64,000 nt of DNA from DAOTWC01 sp048499435 (GCA_048499435.1 JASNZW010000010.1:58338-122337), one strand, 5' to 3'. Counted from the first letter of the stretch, positions 1 to 8,405 are shown. The notes: generated from the letters alone by a model not told the origin. Program-made: numbers and translations.

Positions 1-1
1 G

Positions 2-211
2 CTGCTGCACGGCTTAGTCGGCCAGAAATACTGGGGCTGGGGCTATGACACGGTCTACATGATGTACGACCACGTGCTGTACGGCACGCCGTTCGAGGAC
101 TTCACCAACAGCGGCATGGACATCGTGACGATCAACAATGTCGAGGCGATGGCCCTGGCGTGGGAGACGCAGGACTTCACCCAACCGCTGCCGCCGGCCT
201 TCCCCGAATAG
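2..211 (+). CDS. Sugar ABC transporter substrate-binding protein, C-terminal fragment (partial)
   Basis: Open from the window edge in the frame of codons starting at base 2 and closed by TAG at 209-211, giving about 69 residues. The text resembles the C-terminal lobe of periplasmic binding proteins of the ribose/galactose class (GQKYWGWGYDTVYMMYD, then a Thr/Pro-rich tail). It is followed 93 bp downstream by the ATPase and permease of an importer of this class, the usual gene order for such operons. Signal peptide and ligand pocket lie outside the window, so the sugar cannot be named. The assignment rests mainly on context. Confidence 0.7.
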   Translation: MLHGLVGQKYWGWGYDTVYMMYDHVLYGTPFEDFTNSGMDIVTINNVEAMALAWETQDFTQPLPPAFPE

Positions 212-304
212 CATCCGGCTGATCTGCTTCTGTATCTGACGTTGACGCTGCGCTGGTGGGCAAACACCCACCAGCGCAGATCATATCTGTTACCGAGGTG
301 ACGA

Positions 305-1834
305 GTGGAAAACGAACCAGTACTGCAGATGCTGGGCATTTCCAAAAGCTTCCCCGGTGTCCGCGCGCTTGATAATGTGGACTTTGAGGTGTATCCGGGC
401 GAGGTTGTGGCGCTGCTGGGCGAAAATGGCGCGGGCAAATCCACCCTGATGAAAATCCTGGCCGGGGCCTACCAGAAAGACAGCGGGCACATCGTCCTCA
501 ACGGCCAGGAAACCAGCTTTACTGACCCACAGGACGCCCAGAACCAGGGCATTTCCATTATTTACCAGGAATTTAACCTCAACCTCAAGCAGACAGTGGC
601 GGCCAACATCTTTATCGGGCGCGAGCCGCTGCGCGGCGGTCTGGGCCAGACTGTCCGCTGGGTGGACCGCAACCAGATGGAAGCGGACGCCGCCCGCCTG
701 CTTGAAGTGGTGAAAGCGCGCGCCACGCCGCGCACGCTGGTGCGCGACCTGGCGGTGGCCGAGCGCCAGCTTGTTGAGATCGCCAAGGCGCTGTCGGTGG
801 ACGCGCGCATAATTATTATGGATGAACCGACCTCCGCGCTGGGCGGCGATGAAACTGAAAATCTGTTTGAGATTATCCGCGACCTGAAAGCGCAGGGCCG
901 CGCGGTTATCTTTATCACCCACCGCCTTAACGAGGTGCTGGCGATCGCTGACCGCGTGGTCGTGCTGCGCGATGGCCGGCTGGTCGGCTCGGTTCCGATT
1001 GCCGAGACGAGCGTGGAGCACATCATCGGCATGATGGTAGGCCGCACGCTGGACCAGATGTACCAGAAAGAGACGGCGCAGATCGCCGATGTGGTGCTGC
1101 GCGCTGAACACCTCACGCGCGCGGGCGTGGTCGAGGACGTGTCGTTCGAGCTGCGGCGCGGCGAGATTCTGGGTTTTTCGGGGCTGGTGGGCGCGGGCCG
1201 CACCGAGACGGCGCGCCTGCTGTTCGGCGCGGACCGGCTGGACAGCGGCGCGGTGTGGGTTGACGGCCAGCAGGTTACGCTGCGCGCGCCGGAGGACGCC
1301 ATCGCGGCGGGCATCAGCCTGGTCCCGGAGGACCGGGGCAATCACGGGCTGGTGCTGGTGCTGAGTGTGCTCAAGAACACCGTGCTGCCCAACTTACAGC
1401 GCATGTCGGCGCGCACGGGCTGGCTGAACCAGGGGCAGATGGCGCAGGAAGCGCAGGACTATGTGGAGCGCCTTAATATCCGCACGCCGAGCCTACAGCA
1501 GAAGGTGATGTACCTGTCGGGCGGCAACCAGCAGAAGGTTGTGCTGGCCAAGTGGCTGATGTCGCACCCGAAGGTGCTGATCCTCGACGAACCGACGCGC
1601 GGCATTGATGTGGGGGCCAAAAGCGAGATTTACGCGCTGATGAGCCAGCTCGCCCGCGCAGGGATGGGCATTATCATGATTTCGTCAGAGATGCCTGAAA
1701 TTCTGGCGATGAGCGACCGTATTCTGGTCATGTGCGAGGGGCGCATGACCGGTATTCTTGACCGAGACGAGGCGACCCAGGAACGCATCATGGCGCTGGC
1801 CACGGGGCACGCCGCAGAGGGAGCACGCGCATGA
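305..1834 (+). CDS. Sugar ABC transporter ATP-binding protein, duplicated (RbsA/MglA type)
   Basis: Cytoplasmic ATPase of a ribose/galactose/xylose-class importer, 509 residues, the normal length for these two-cassette proteins. The first cassette has Walker A GENGAGKST at residues 39-47 and Walker B IIIMDEPTS. The second has a degenerate Walker A (GLVGAGRTE), the signature LSGGNQQK and Walker B LILDEPTRGID; the asymmetry is typical of RbsA/MglA. The GTG start is chosen because GAGGTG lies 4 bases upstream. The stop overlaps the permease start (ATGA), indicating translational coupling. The substrate is unknown. Confidence 0.93.
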   Translation: MENEPVLQMLGISKSFPGVRALDNVDFEVYPGEVVALLGENGAGKSTLMKILAGAYQKDSGHIVLNGQETSFTDPQDAQNQGISIIYQEFNLNLKQTVAANIFIGREPLRGGLGQTVRWVDRNQMEADAARLLEVVKARATPRTLVRDLAVAERQLVEIAKALSVDARIIIMDEPTSALGGDETENLFEIIRDLKAQGRAVIFITHRLNEVLAIADRVVVLRDGRLVGSVPIAETSVEHIIGMMVGRTLDQMYQKETAQIADVVLRAEHLTRAGVVEDVSFELRRGEILGFSGLVGAGRTETARLLFGADRLDSGAVWVDGQQVTLRAPEDAIAAGISLVPEDRGNHGLVLVLSVLKNTVLPNLQRMSARTGWLNQGQMAQEAQDYVERLNIRTPSLQQKVMYLSGGNQQKVVLAKWLMSHPKVLILDEPTRGIDVGAKSEIYALMSQLARAGMGIIMISSEMPEILAMSDRILVMCEGRMTGILDRDEATQERIMALATGHAAEGARA

Positions 1835-2928
1835 GTGGAATCACGACACCGCCCAATACTGTTGTCACCGGGCAACCGGCGCGCTTTAACCTGCGCCACC
1901 TGCTGCGCGCGCAGGAAATCGGCATTTTCCTGGTGCTGCTGGCGATGATAGGCTTTTTCAGCCTGTCAACCGACCGCTTCTTCACGCCCATCAACCTGAG
2001 CAACATCCTGCTTAACTTCTCGTGGACGGCGATCGCGGCCTTTGGCATGACGTTCGTCATTATCTCCGGCGGCATTGACCTGTCCGTTGGCTCGGTGATG
2101 GCGCTGGCGGGCCTGGCGACGGGCATGCTGCTGTCGGCTGACAACACGCCGTTCGCTGACCCCAACAACCTGGGCCTGATCGCGCTGGCGGTCGTGGTCG
2201 GGCTGGCGGTGGGCGGGCTGTGCGGGCTGGTCAACGGCGCGCTGATCACGTTCGCGCGGCTGCCACCGTTTATCGCCACGCTGGGCATGCTGCAAATCGC
2301 GCGCGGCATCTGCTATGGCTGGTCGCAGGGGTGGCCGGTGCAGCGTCTGCCGGCGGATTTCATGATAATCGGGCGGCACAACGTCCCTGTCGGCAGTTTT
2401 AACCTGCCGCTGCCCACGATCATCATGATCGTGTTCGGCGTCATCGCCTGGCTGTTCCTGACGCGCACGCGCTGGGGCTATCACATTTTCTCAGTGGGCG
2501 GCAACGAGCAGGCGGCGCGGCTGTCCGGCATCAGCGTCACGCGCAGCAAGCTGCTGATCTACACGATCAGCGGGCTGGCGGCGGGCGCGGGCGGCGTGCT
2601 GCTGACGGCGCGCCTGGGCGTGGCCGCGCCAACAGCGGCGCAGGGCTACGAGCTGGACGTGATCGCCGCGGTGGTGGTCGGCGGGACCAGCCTCACCGGC
2701 GGCGAGGGCAGCATCCTGGGCACGCTGATCGGCGCGGTGATTATGGGTGTGCTGCGCACCGGCCTCAACCTGATCGGCGTCGAAGCCTACTGGCTGCCGT
2801 CGGCGCAGGGCGTGATCATCATCCTGGCGATCACGCTCGACCAGTGGTTCCGCCTGCGGCGCGGCCAGCCCAGTTTCCTGACGCGCTTTGTGAAACGCGA
2901 CGACCAAGCGGCGCCTGGCAAGCCCTGA
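1831..2928 (+). CDS. Sugar ABC transporter permease (RbsC family)
   Basis: Integral membrane permease of 365 residues. It carries the family pattern GMTFVIISGGIDLSVGSVMA in the first third and GGTSLTGGEGS toward the C-terminus, both hallmarks of the BPD_transp_2 family (RbsC/XylH/MglC). Around nine to ten hydrophobic segments are visible. The start overlaps the ATPase stop by four bases. With the upstream binding-protein fragment and ATPase it completes a three-component importer. The hydrophilic C-terminal tail after the last helix (FRLRRGQPSFLTRF) is short and basic, consistent with a cytoplasmic end. Confidence 0.93.
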   Translation: MSGITTPPNTVVTGQPARFNLRHLLRAQEIGIFLVLLAMIGFFSLSTDRFFTPINLSNILLNFSWTAIAAFGMTFVIISGGIDLSVGSVMALAGLATGMLLSADNTPFADPNNLGLIALAVVVGLAVGGLCGLVNGALITFARLPPFIATLGMLQIARGICYGWSQGWPVQRLPADFMIIGRHNVPVGSFNLPLPTIIMIVFGVIAWLFLTRTRWGYHIFSVGGNEQAARLSGISVTRSKLLIYTISGLAAGAGGVLLTARLGVAAPTAAQGYELDVIAAVVVGGTSLTGGEGSILGTLIGAVIMGVLRTGLNLIGVEAYWLPSAQGVIIILAITLDQWFRLRRGQPSFLTRFVKRDDQAAPGKP

Positions 2929-3071
2929 AGGGGGCCAGCGCCCGGCAGCGCCAGGAGATAAAAACATTATCAGAATCGCCGGCGGCCTATAGACGCGGCG
3001 CGGGATTGTGGGGTATCATAGTAACGGTCATGACAACACGTCACAAAATCATCTGGCGGGAGCAGTAACTA

Positions 3072-3422
3072 ATGCCTGTCTACACCTACCGGCGCGAAGA
3101 TGGCAGTACGTTTGAAGTGCGCCAGCGCTTCCTGGACGACCCCCTCACCGTAGACCCTGACACCGGGCAGAAAGTAGTGCGCGTCGTGCAGGTCCCTGGC
3201 ATCATCTTTAAGGGTTCGGGCTTCTACGTCAACGACAGCAAGAACGCTTCCAAAACCAGCCTGAACGGCGGCAGCAAGCCGCACAGCGACGCGCCGGACA
3301 AAGACAAGGCAGAGGCTAAAGCTGAACCCAGCGCCAACGGCAAGGACGCCGCCAGCGCCAGCAAAACGGCGAGCGCCAGCGACAGCAAAGCCGAGGCCGC
3401 GCCGCAGAAGAAGGTCAGCTAA
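3072..3422 (+). CDS. FmdB-like putative regulatory protein lacking the zinc-ribbon cysteines
   Basis: 116 residues. The N-terminal 55 follow the FmdB family template (MPVYTYRREDGSTFEVRQR, then PGIIFKGSGFYVND). Typical FmdB proteins carry two CxxC pairs forming a zinc ribbon; here no cysteine exists in the whole protein, the first pair being replaced by R-E-D-G and the second by D-P-D-T-G. Residues 57-116 are a low-complexity Lys/Ala/Ser/Asp tail, probably disordered. Function in the family is poorly defined (putative regulator). Located after the sugar importer and followed by an intrinsic terminator. The fold assignment is good; zinc-dependent function seems excluded. Confidence 0.8.
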   Translation: MPVYTYRREDGSTFEVRQRFLDDPLTVDPDTGQKVVRVVQVPGIIFKGSGFYVNDSKNASKTSLNGGSKPHSDAPDKDKAEAKAEPSANGKDAASASKTASASDSKAEAAPQKKVS

Positions 3423-3448
3423 GCGGCTGGCCGCGCTCACGACAGCAC

Positions 3449-3476
3449 AACGCCCGCCGGCCCGCGCGGGCGTTTT
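3449..3476 (+). terminator. Intrinsic terminator after the FmdB-like gene
   Basis: Perfect 9-bp stem AACGCCCGC / GCGGGCGTT with an 8-base loop, followed by TTTT. It lies 27 bases after the FmdB-like stop codon, on the correct strand. Confidence 0.85.
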
Positions 3477-3539
3477 GATTCGCGCATGGAGCCAGGGAAA
3501 CCGCACCGGCGCAACCTCAAACCTAAGCATCCGCAGAGA

Positions 3540-3926
3540 CCTCACCCCTAAGTCCCCACAGAAACCTCACCCCTAAATCCCCACAGAAACCTCACCCCTA
3601 AATCCCCACAGAAACCTCACCCCTAAATCCCCACAGAAACCTCACCCCTAAATCCCCTCTCCATAGGAGAGGGGACTTGCGGCCGCGCGCCCTCTCCCCC
3701 TCTCCCCATGGAGAGGGGGCCGGGGGGTGAGGTCAGCGGGGGGCCGGGGGGGAACCTCACCCCTAAATCCCCACAGAAACCTCACCCCTAAATCCCCTCT
3801 CCTATGGAGAGGGGACTTGCAGCCGCGCGCCCTCTCCCCCTCTCCCCATGGAGAGGGGGTCGGGGGGTGAGGTCGTGCCGGGAGGGGGCCGGGGGGTGAG
3901 GTCAGCGGGGGCTGGGGGGTGAGGTC
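3540..3926. repeat. Dispersed CTCACCCC repeat cluster A: 25-bp tandem units plus palindromic cores
   Basis: Units beginning CCTCACCCCTAAATCCCC start at 3540, 3565, 3590, 3615 and 3640, a strict 25-bp period. The last runs into a composite element with nested palindromes (CCCCTCTCC/GGAGAGGGG and CCCCCTCTCC/GGAGAGGGGG) and ends in GGGGGGTGAG, the near-complement of the leading CTCACCCC. A second copy of the composite follows at about 3755-3875, with degenerate GGGGGGTGAGG ends to 3926. It fills the gap between the FmdB terminator and the aldehyde dehydrogenase stop. No gene is supported here. Related copies lie at 22500, 24469, 49031 and 51879. Confidence 0.9.
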
Positions 3927-3931
3927 TTTTC

Positions 3932-5362
3932 TCACAGCGCGAACGAGATGAACTTGGTCTCCAGGTATTCGTGCAGCCCTTCCTGACCCATCTCGCGGCC
4001 CACACCGCTTTGATTCAGGCCGCCGAAGGGCGCTTCAGGCGTGGACGGCACGAGATCGTTGACGCCGATCACGCCAAAGCGCAGGCCCTCATAGGCCAGC
4101 GTGGCCGTTTTCAGGTCGTTGGTGACAACGTATCCGGCCAGGCCGTAGGGCGTGTCGTTGGCCAGCGCGACGCCCTCCGCCAGCGTGTCGAACGGGCTGA
4201 CGGGCAGCACCGGGCCGAACACCTCGTCGCAGCTCACGCGCATGGCGGCGGTGACGTTGGTGAGCAGCGTGGGCTGGTAGAAGTAGCCGCGCGGCTGGTG
4301 CGCGGGCCGTGCGCCGCCGGTGACAGCGGACGCGCCCTGCGCCAGCGCGTCCTGGACGAAGCCCTCAACCTTGTCGCGCCCGGCGGCGTTCACCAGCGGG
4401 CCGAGCGTGACGCCCTGTTCCAGCCCTGGCCCCACCACCTGCTTTTCGATCTCGGCTTTGGCCGCCGCCACGAAATCGGCGTACAGCGGGCGCTGCACGT
4501 AAATGCGGGCCGGGGCGATGCACGTCTGGCCGTTGTTGCGCAGCTTGCCCGTCACTACCTGGCGCGCAGCGGTTTCGGCATCGGCGTCGGCGAACACCAG
4601 CACCGGCGCGCTGCCGCCCAGCTCCAGCGAGAGGCGGCGGAAGGTGTCGGCGGCGGCGCGCATGAGAAGCTGCCCCACACGCTGCGAGCCGGTGAAGCCG
4701 AGCTTGCCCACCAGCGGATCGCGCAGGAACACAGCGCCCATCGCCGCCGGGTCGCCGTTTACCAGGTTGATAACGCCCGGCGGCAGCCCGGCCTCGTGCA
4801 TGAGGCCGGCCAGCGCCATCGCGCTCAGCGGCGTGAGTTCGCTGGGCCGCCCGACGACGGTGCAGCCAGCGGCCAGCCCCGCCGACCAGTAGCGCGCCGG
4901 CAGGAACGCCGGGAAATTCCAGGCGGTGATCGTCGCGACCACGCCAACCGGCGTGTGCGTCACCAGCAGCCGCTTGTGCGCGTGGCGCGAGGGCACGGTG
5001 CGCCCGTAAGCGCGTTTGCCTTCCTCAGCGAACCAGTCGAACAGCGCCGCGCACGTCGTCCACTCGGCGCGCGCCTCGGCCAGCGGCTTGCCGCACTCGC
5101 GCGTCATGACCGGCGCGAGCGTGTCCAGGCGGCTGAGGATCAGGTCAGCGACGCGGCGCAGCAGCGCGCCGCGCGCGTAGGGCGTCAGGGCGCGCCAGGC
5201 GGGCAGCGCGTCGTGCGCCGCCGCGACCGCCGCCTGCGCCTCAGCCGCGCCGCCAAAGGGCACCGTCGCGACGGTTTCTTCGGTGGCGGGGTCAATCACG
5301 TTCCAGGTTTGGCCGTCGCGCGCGCCGCGCCAATCCCCGTTGATGAGCATTTCGAATCGCAT
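3932..5362 (-). CDS. NAD(P)-dependent aldehyde dehydrogenase (succinate-semialdehyde dehydrogenase-like)
   Basis: 476 residues, normal for the ALDH superfamily. Oxidises an aldehyde to a carboxylate through a thiohemiacetal on the active-site Cys. Visible are AWNFP (148-152, including the catalytic Asn), the general base Glu247 in LELGG and the nucleophile Cys281 in NNGQTC. The C-terminal EAPFGGLNQSGVGRE block suits the semialdehyde-dehydrogenase branch, but the substrate is not determined. One oddity: residue 172, in GRPSE, is Arg where the family normally has the cofactor-binding Lys of KPSE. The gene appears monocistronic, with the repeat cluster at its 3' end. Confidence 0.9.
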   Translation of the reverse strand: MRFEMLINGDWRGARDGQTWNVIDPATEETVATVPFGGAAEAQAAVAAAHDALPAWRALTPYARGALLRRVADLILSRLDTLAPVMTRECGKPLAEARAEWTTCAALFDWFAEEGKRAYGRTVPSRHAHKRLLVTHTPVGVVATITAWNFPAFLPARYWSAGLAAGCTVVGRPSELTPLSAMALAGLMHEAGLPPGVINLVNGDPAAMGAVFLRDPLVGKLGFTGSQRVGQLLMRAAADTFRRLSLELGGSAPVLVFADADAETAARQVVTGKLRNNGQTCIAPARIYVQRPLYADFVAAAKAEIEKQVVGPGLEQGVTLGPLVNAAGRDKVEGFVQDALAQGASAVTGGARPAHQPRGYFYQPTLLTNVTAAMRVSCDEVFGPVLPVSPFDTLAEGVALANDTPYGLAGYVVTNDLKTATLAYEGLRFGVIGVNDLVPSTPEAPFGGLNQSGVGREMGQEGLHEYLETKFISFAL

Positions 5363-5393
5363 GGGCGCTGTCCTTTATAAGCTGCGCCGCCGA

Positions 5394-6131
5394 TTATACC
5401 CCGTCCAGGTAGGCCAGCATCTGTTCGCGGGCGAAGGCGTACATACGCGCTTCAACAGCCGCCAGCGCCGACGGCGGCACGTGGTCCCACAGGTTAGCCT
5501 GCATGGCCGCCGGCGAATCGAGCAGCGCGCGGAAGTCCGCCGCCGCGCGCTGGATACGCCCGCCGAACACCGCCAGCGTCTGGCTGCGGCCGGGCGGAAG
5601 CTGCTGCGCGATGAAGTCGCGCCAGCCGCACAGCACCGCGTCGGGCATGAACGGCAGCCAGTCCGCCGGCTGCGCGGCCAGCAGCGCGCCGCGCTGCCAA
5701 CCCGCCAGCGCGCAGTAGTCGCGCTCGTCCATGTAGATCAGGATGATGTGCAGCATGAAGAAGCGCTCGCTGGCGGTCAGCCAGGTCCCCTGGGCGAAAT
5801 AGGGGGCCAGCATGTCCAGCGACCAGATTTCGTCCATGCACAGGTGCGCCACGTAGCCCGCGACGAACGCGCGCTGCGCCGCGCTGGTGGGCGCGCACAG
5901 CGCCGGGTGCTGCTGAAGCATCGCGCGCCAGGGGTGCTCGCGCAGCGGCTCGTCGTAGGCGTAAAAGTGGGTGTCGGCGCGCCGGCCAGAGGCCACGCGC
6001 GCGTCAGCGGCGACGCTGCCCAGCAGGAAGGCAGCGCGCTCGGCGGCCAGCAGATCGCGCGCGGCGGCGGGCAGCAGCGCGTCGGCCAGCAGGCGCTGCG
6101 CGGCGTGGAGATGGGTAAATGGCGTTGGCAT
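5394..6131 (-). CDS. Zinc-dependent phospholipase C-like / metal-dependent hydrolase domain protein
   Basis: 245 residues from the chosen start MPTPFTHLHAAQ; an in-frame extension of 23 residues is possible but has no family character. His-rich motifs TPFTHLHAA, GSVAADA, THFYAYDE and GYVAHLCMDEIW match the all-helical zinc-dependent phospholipase C/S1-P1 nuclease-like fold, in which His and Asp residues bind a metal cluster. No signal peptide is seen, so a cytoplasmic role is likely and true phospholipase activity is not established. It is divergent from the P-type ATPase gene and shares the 6132-6300 promoter region with it. Confidence 0.6.
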   Translation of the reverse strand: MPTPFTHLHAAQRLLADALLPAAARDLLAAERAAFLLGSVAADARVASGRRADTHFYAYDEPLREHPWRAMLQQHPALCAPTSAAQRAFVAGYVAHLCMDEIWSLDMLAPYFAQGTWLTASERFFMLHIILIYMDERDYCALAGWQRGALLAAQPADWLPFMPDAVLCGWRDFIAQQLPPGRSQTLAVFGGRIQRAAADFRALLDSPAAMQANLWDHVPPSALAAVEARMYAFAREQMLAYLDGV

Positions 6132-6212
6132 GGCGCGCATTGTATCCACAATCGCGCGACGCGGCGAGAGGCGAACGCGGCCAACAAATGTTAAAAGCAA
6201 ATTAGCAGACGG

Positions 6213-6241
6213 TTGCTTTACAAATTAACCTGTGTTAAAAT
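6213..6241 (+). promoter_or_regulatory. Sigma70-type promoter with TTAAC-N4-GTTAA palindrome in the spacer
   Basis: A -35 TTGCTT (6213-6218), 17-bp spacer and -10 TAAAAT (6236-6241) lie upstream of the metal ATPase. The perfect inverted repeat TTAAC (6225-6229) / GTTAA (6234-6238) overlaps the spacer and -10, where a metal-responsive repressor could bind; that role is inference. A small hairpin CCGGC-TTTAC-GCCGG (6263-6277) follows in the leader. Confidence 0.6.
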
Positions 6242-6300
6242 AAGATTGTTGCAGGCGAAACCCCGGCTTTACGCCGGTTAGACTGGGAAACAGGTGCCTC

Positions 6301-8334
6301 ATGGACACGACAATCAACAACCGACCGCGCGCCGCCGCGCAGCCGCCCGCGCCGCCAGCGCGCCCGCGCTGGCAGACCCAGGCCTGGCTGGAGCCGCGCT
6401 TTGTTGTTATCACGCTGGCGGCGATCATCGCCGGCGCGCTGGCAGAGAACGCGGGCCTGCCAAGCTGGATAACCGCCATCTGCGCCGCGACCGCCTACGC
6501 GGCGGGCGGCGTCTTCGGCGCGAAAACAGCTATCGAAAGCCTGCGCGCGCGCCGCATTGACGTGGACATGCTGATGGTGCTGGCGGCGCTGGGCGCGGCG
6601 GCTATCGGCCAGTGGCAGGAAGGCGCGGTGCTGCTGTTCCTGTTCTCGCTGAGCAACGTGCTGCAGGACTACGCGATCGGGCGCAGCCGCCAGGCTATCA
6701 AGAGCCTGTTCAAGCTCTACCCCAACGAGGCGGTTGTGGTGCGCGACGGGCGCGAGCTGGTTGTGCCGGTGGGCGAGATTCGCGTGGGCGAGATGGTGCT
6801 GATCAGGCCGGGCGAGCGCATCCCGGTGGACGGCGTGGTGCGCGCCGGGCGCTCAGCGGTGGACCAGGCCCCCATCACCGGCGAATCGATGCCGGTGGAC
6901 AAGGCTGAGGGCGACAAGGTGTTCGCCGGCACGCTCAACACCCACGGCCTGCTGGACGTGGAGGCGACGCAGCCGGCCAGCGACACCACGCTGGCGCGCA
7001 TTATTAAGCTGGTCGAAGAAGCGCAGGACGCCAAAGCCCCGACCGAGCGCTTCCTGGACAAATTCGAGCAGGTTTACGCGGCGGGCATCATCGGCGCGGT
7101 GCTGCTGTTCATCGCCGTGCCGCCGCTGCTGGGGCTGGTGAACGATTTCGGCGCGCACTTCTACACGGCGATGGTGCTGATGACGGTGGCTTCCCCCTGC
7201 GCGCTGATTATCAGCGTGCCGGCGGCGTTCATCTCGGCCATCGCGTCGGCGGCGCGCGGCGGCGTGCTGTTCAAGGGCGGCGCGTATTTAGAGCAGCTCG
7301 CGGGCATCAAAGCGGTGGCCTTCGACAAAACCGGCACGCTGACGGTGGGCCACCCCGAAGTAACCGACGTGTTCTCGTGCTGCGAGCTGGCCGACGACGA
7401 GCTGCTTCAGGTGGCCGGGGCGGTTGAGGAACGCTCTGAGCACCCGCTGGGCCGGGCGGTCGTCAAGGCGGCGCGGGCGCGCGGGCTGGCCTTTGGCGAG
7501 GTGCGCGACTTCGAGAACGTGCCAGGCAAGGGCATTGTGTCGCAGGTGGACGGGCGCGAGGTGCGCCTGGGCAGCGTGCGCTTCCTGGTGGAGCGCAACC
7601 CCCTGCCCCAGCGCCTGCATGATAAGGTCGAGCAGTTGGAGCGCGAAGGTAAGAGCGTGATCGGCGTGGTGCGCGAGGGCCAGTGTGAGGGCTGCGGCGG
7701 CTGTGAGCAGGCGAACACCGGTAACGGCGTGTGGATGGGCGTGATCGCGGTGGCGGATCAGGTGCGGCCAGAGGCGGTAGACGCGGTGGCGGCGCTGCGG
7801 GCGCGCGGCGTGGCCGTCGCCATGCTCACCGGCGACAACCCGACGGCAGCGCAGACTATCGGCCACCAGCTCGGCGTTAACCGCGTACACGCCGGGCTGA
7901 TGCCGGAGGACAAGGTTACAGTTGTCCAGGCGCTGCAGGCGGAGTTCGGCGCGACGGCCATGATTGGCGACGGCGTGAACGACGCCCCCGCCCTGGCGAT
8001 AGCCGATATCGGCATCGCGATGGGCGCGGCGGGAACCGACGTGGCGCTGGAAACGGCGGACGTGGTGCTGATGGGCGACAAGCTCCAGCTTATCCCCTAC
8101 GCGATTGACATGAGCAAGCAGGCGCGCCGGGTGGTGTGGCAGAACATCATCTTCTCGCTGGCGGTGATCGTGGCGCTGGTGACGAGCGTGTTCGCGGCGG
8201 GCCTGACGCTGCCATTGGGCGTGCTGGGCCATGAGGGCAGCACCGTGATCGTGGTGCTCAACGGCCTGATCCAACTGCTGCTGATCCCGGAGTGGCAGCG
8301 CCAGCGGGCGCAGCGCCGGCCTGCGCCCGCCTGA
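6301..8334 (+). CDS. P1B-4-type heavy-metal translocating ATPase (Zn/Co/Fe exporter class)
   Basis: 677-residue membrane pump. All P-type motifs are present: TGES in the actuator domain, SPC at 298-300 in the transport helix, the phosphorylated Asp342 in DKTGT, and TGDNPTA and GDGVNDAPAL in the P domain. SPC together with HEGST in a late helix (His644 onward) marks subclass P1B-4, known for Co2+, Fe2+ or Zn2+ export. There is no N-terminal CxxC metal domain. Instead a Cys-rich insertion, CEGCGGC at 462-468, lies in the nucleotide-binding domain. Metal specificity is not decided by sequence. Confidence 0.92.
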   Translation: MDTTINNRPRAAAQPPAPPARPRWQTQAWLEPRFVVITLAAIIAGALAENAGLPSWITAICAATAYAAGGVFGAKTAIESLRARRIDVDMLMVLAALGAAAIGQWQEGAVLLFLFSLSNVLQDYAIGRSRQAIKSLFKLYPNEAVVVRDGRELVVPVGEIRVGEMVLIRPGERIPVDGVVRAGRSAVDQAPITGESMPVDKAEGDKVFAGTLNTHGLLDVEATQPASDTTLARIIKLVEEAQDAKAPTERFLDKFEQVYAAGIIGAVLLFIAVPPLLGLVNDFGAHFYTAMVLMTVASPCALIISVPAAFISAIASAARGGVLFKGGAYLEQLAGIKAVAFDKTGTLTVGHPEVTDVFSCCELADDELLQVAGAVEERSEHPLGRAVVKAARARGLAFGEVRDFENVPGKGIVSQVDGREVRLGSVRFLVERNPLPQRLHDKVEQLEREGKSVIGVVREGQCEGCGGCEQANTGNGVWMGVIAVADQVRPEAVDAVAALRARGVAVAMLTGDNPTAAQTIGHQLGVNRVHAGLMPEDKVTVVQALQAEFGATAMIGDGVNDAPALAIADIGIAMGAAGTDVALETADVVLMGDKLQLIPYAIDMSKQARRVVWQNIIFSLAVIVALVTSVFAAGLTLPLGVLGHEGSTVIVVLNGLIQLLLIPEWQRQRAQRRPAPA

Positions 8335-8361
8335 GCCGGGCAGCGCTAACGAAAAGAGAGC

Positions 8362-8405
8362 ATGGCGGGGGCGCAGCGCGCAAGGCGGCCCCGCCATCCG
8401 TTTTA
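8362..8405 (+). terminator. Probable intrinsic terminator after the metal ATPase
   Basis: 9-bp stem ATGGCGGGG (8362-8370) / CCCCGCCAT (8389-8397) with an 18-base loop, followed by CCGTTTTATC. It lies 27 bases after the ATPase stop. Confidence 0.6.

Noticed and set aside
290..1345. Long minus-strand open frame antisense to the sugar ATPase
   Set aside because: High G+C shadow of the ATPase gene; no start signal or family similarity, His/Arg/Gln-rich translation.
3540..3665. Possible CRISPR array (regular 25-bp repeats)
   Set aside because: Unit includes only a 5-bp spacer, identical in neighbouring units, and no cas genes are in the window.
3971..5380. 469-residue plus-strand open frame over the aldehyde dehydrogenase
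   Set aside because: Shadow frame; the opposite strand has all ALDH catalytic motifs.
6241..6300. Possible cobalamin-type riboswitch before the metal ATPase
   Set aside because: Some similar short words occur, but the B12-box and core pairings are not in order; only one small hairpin is supported.
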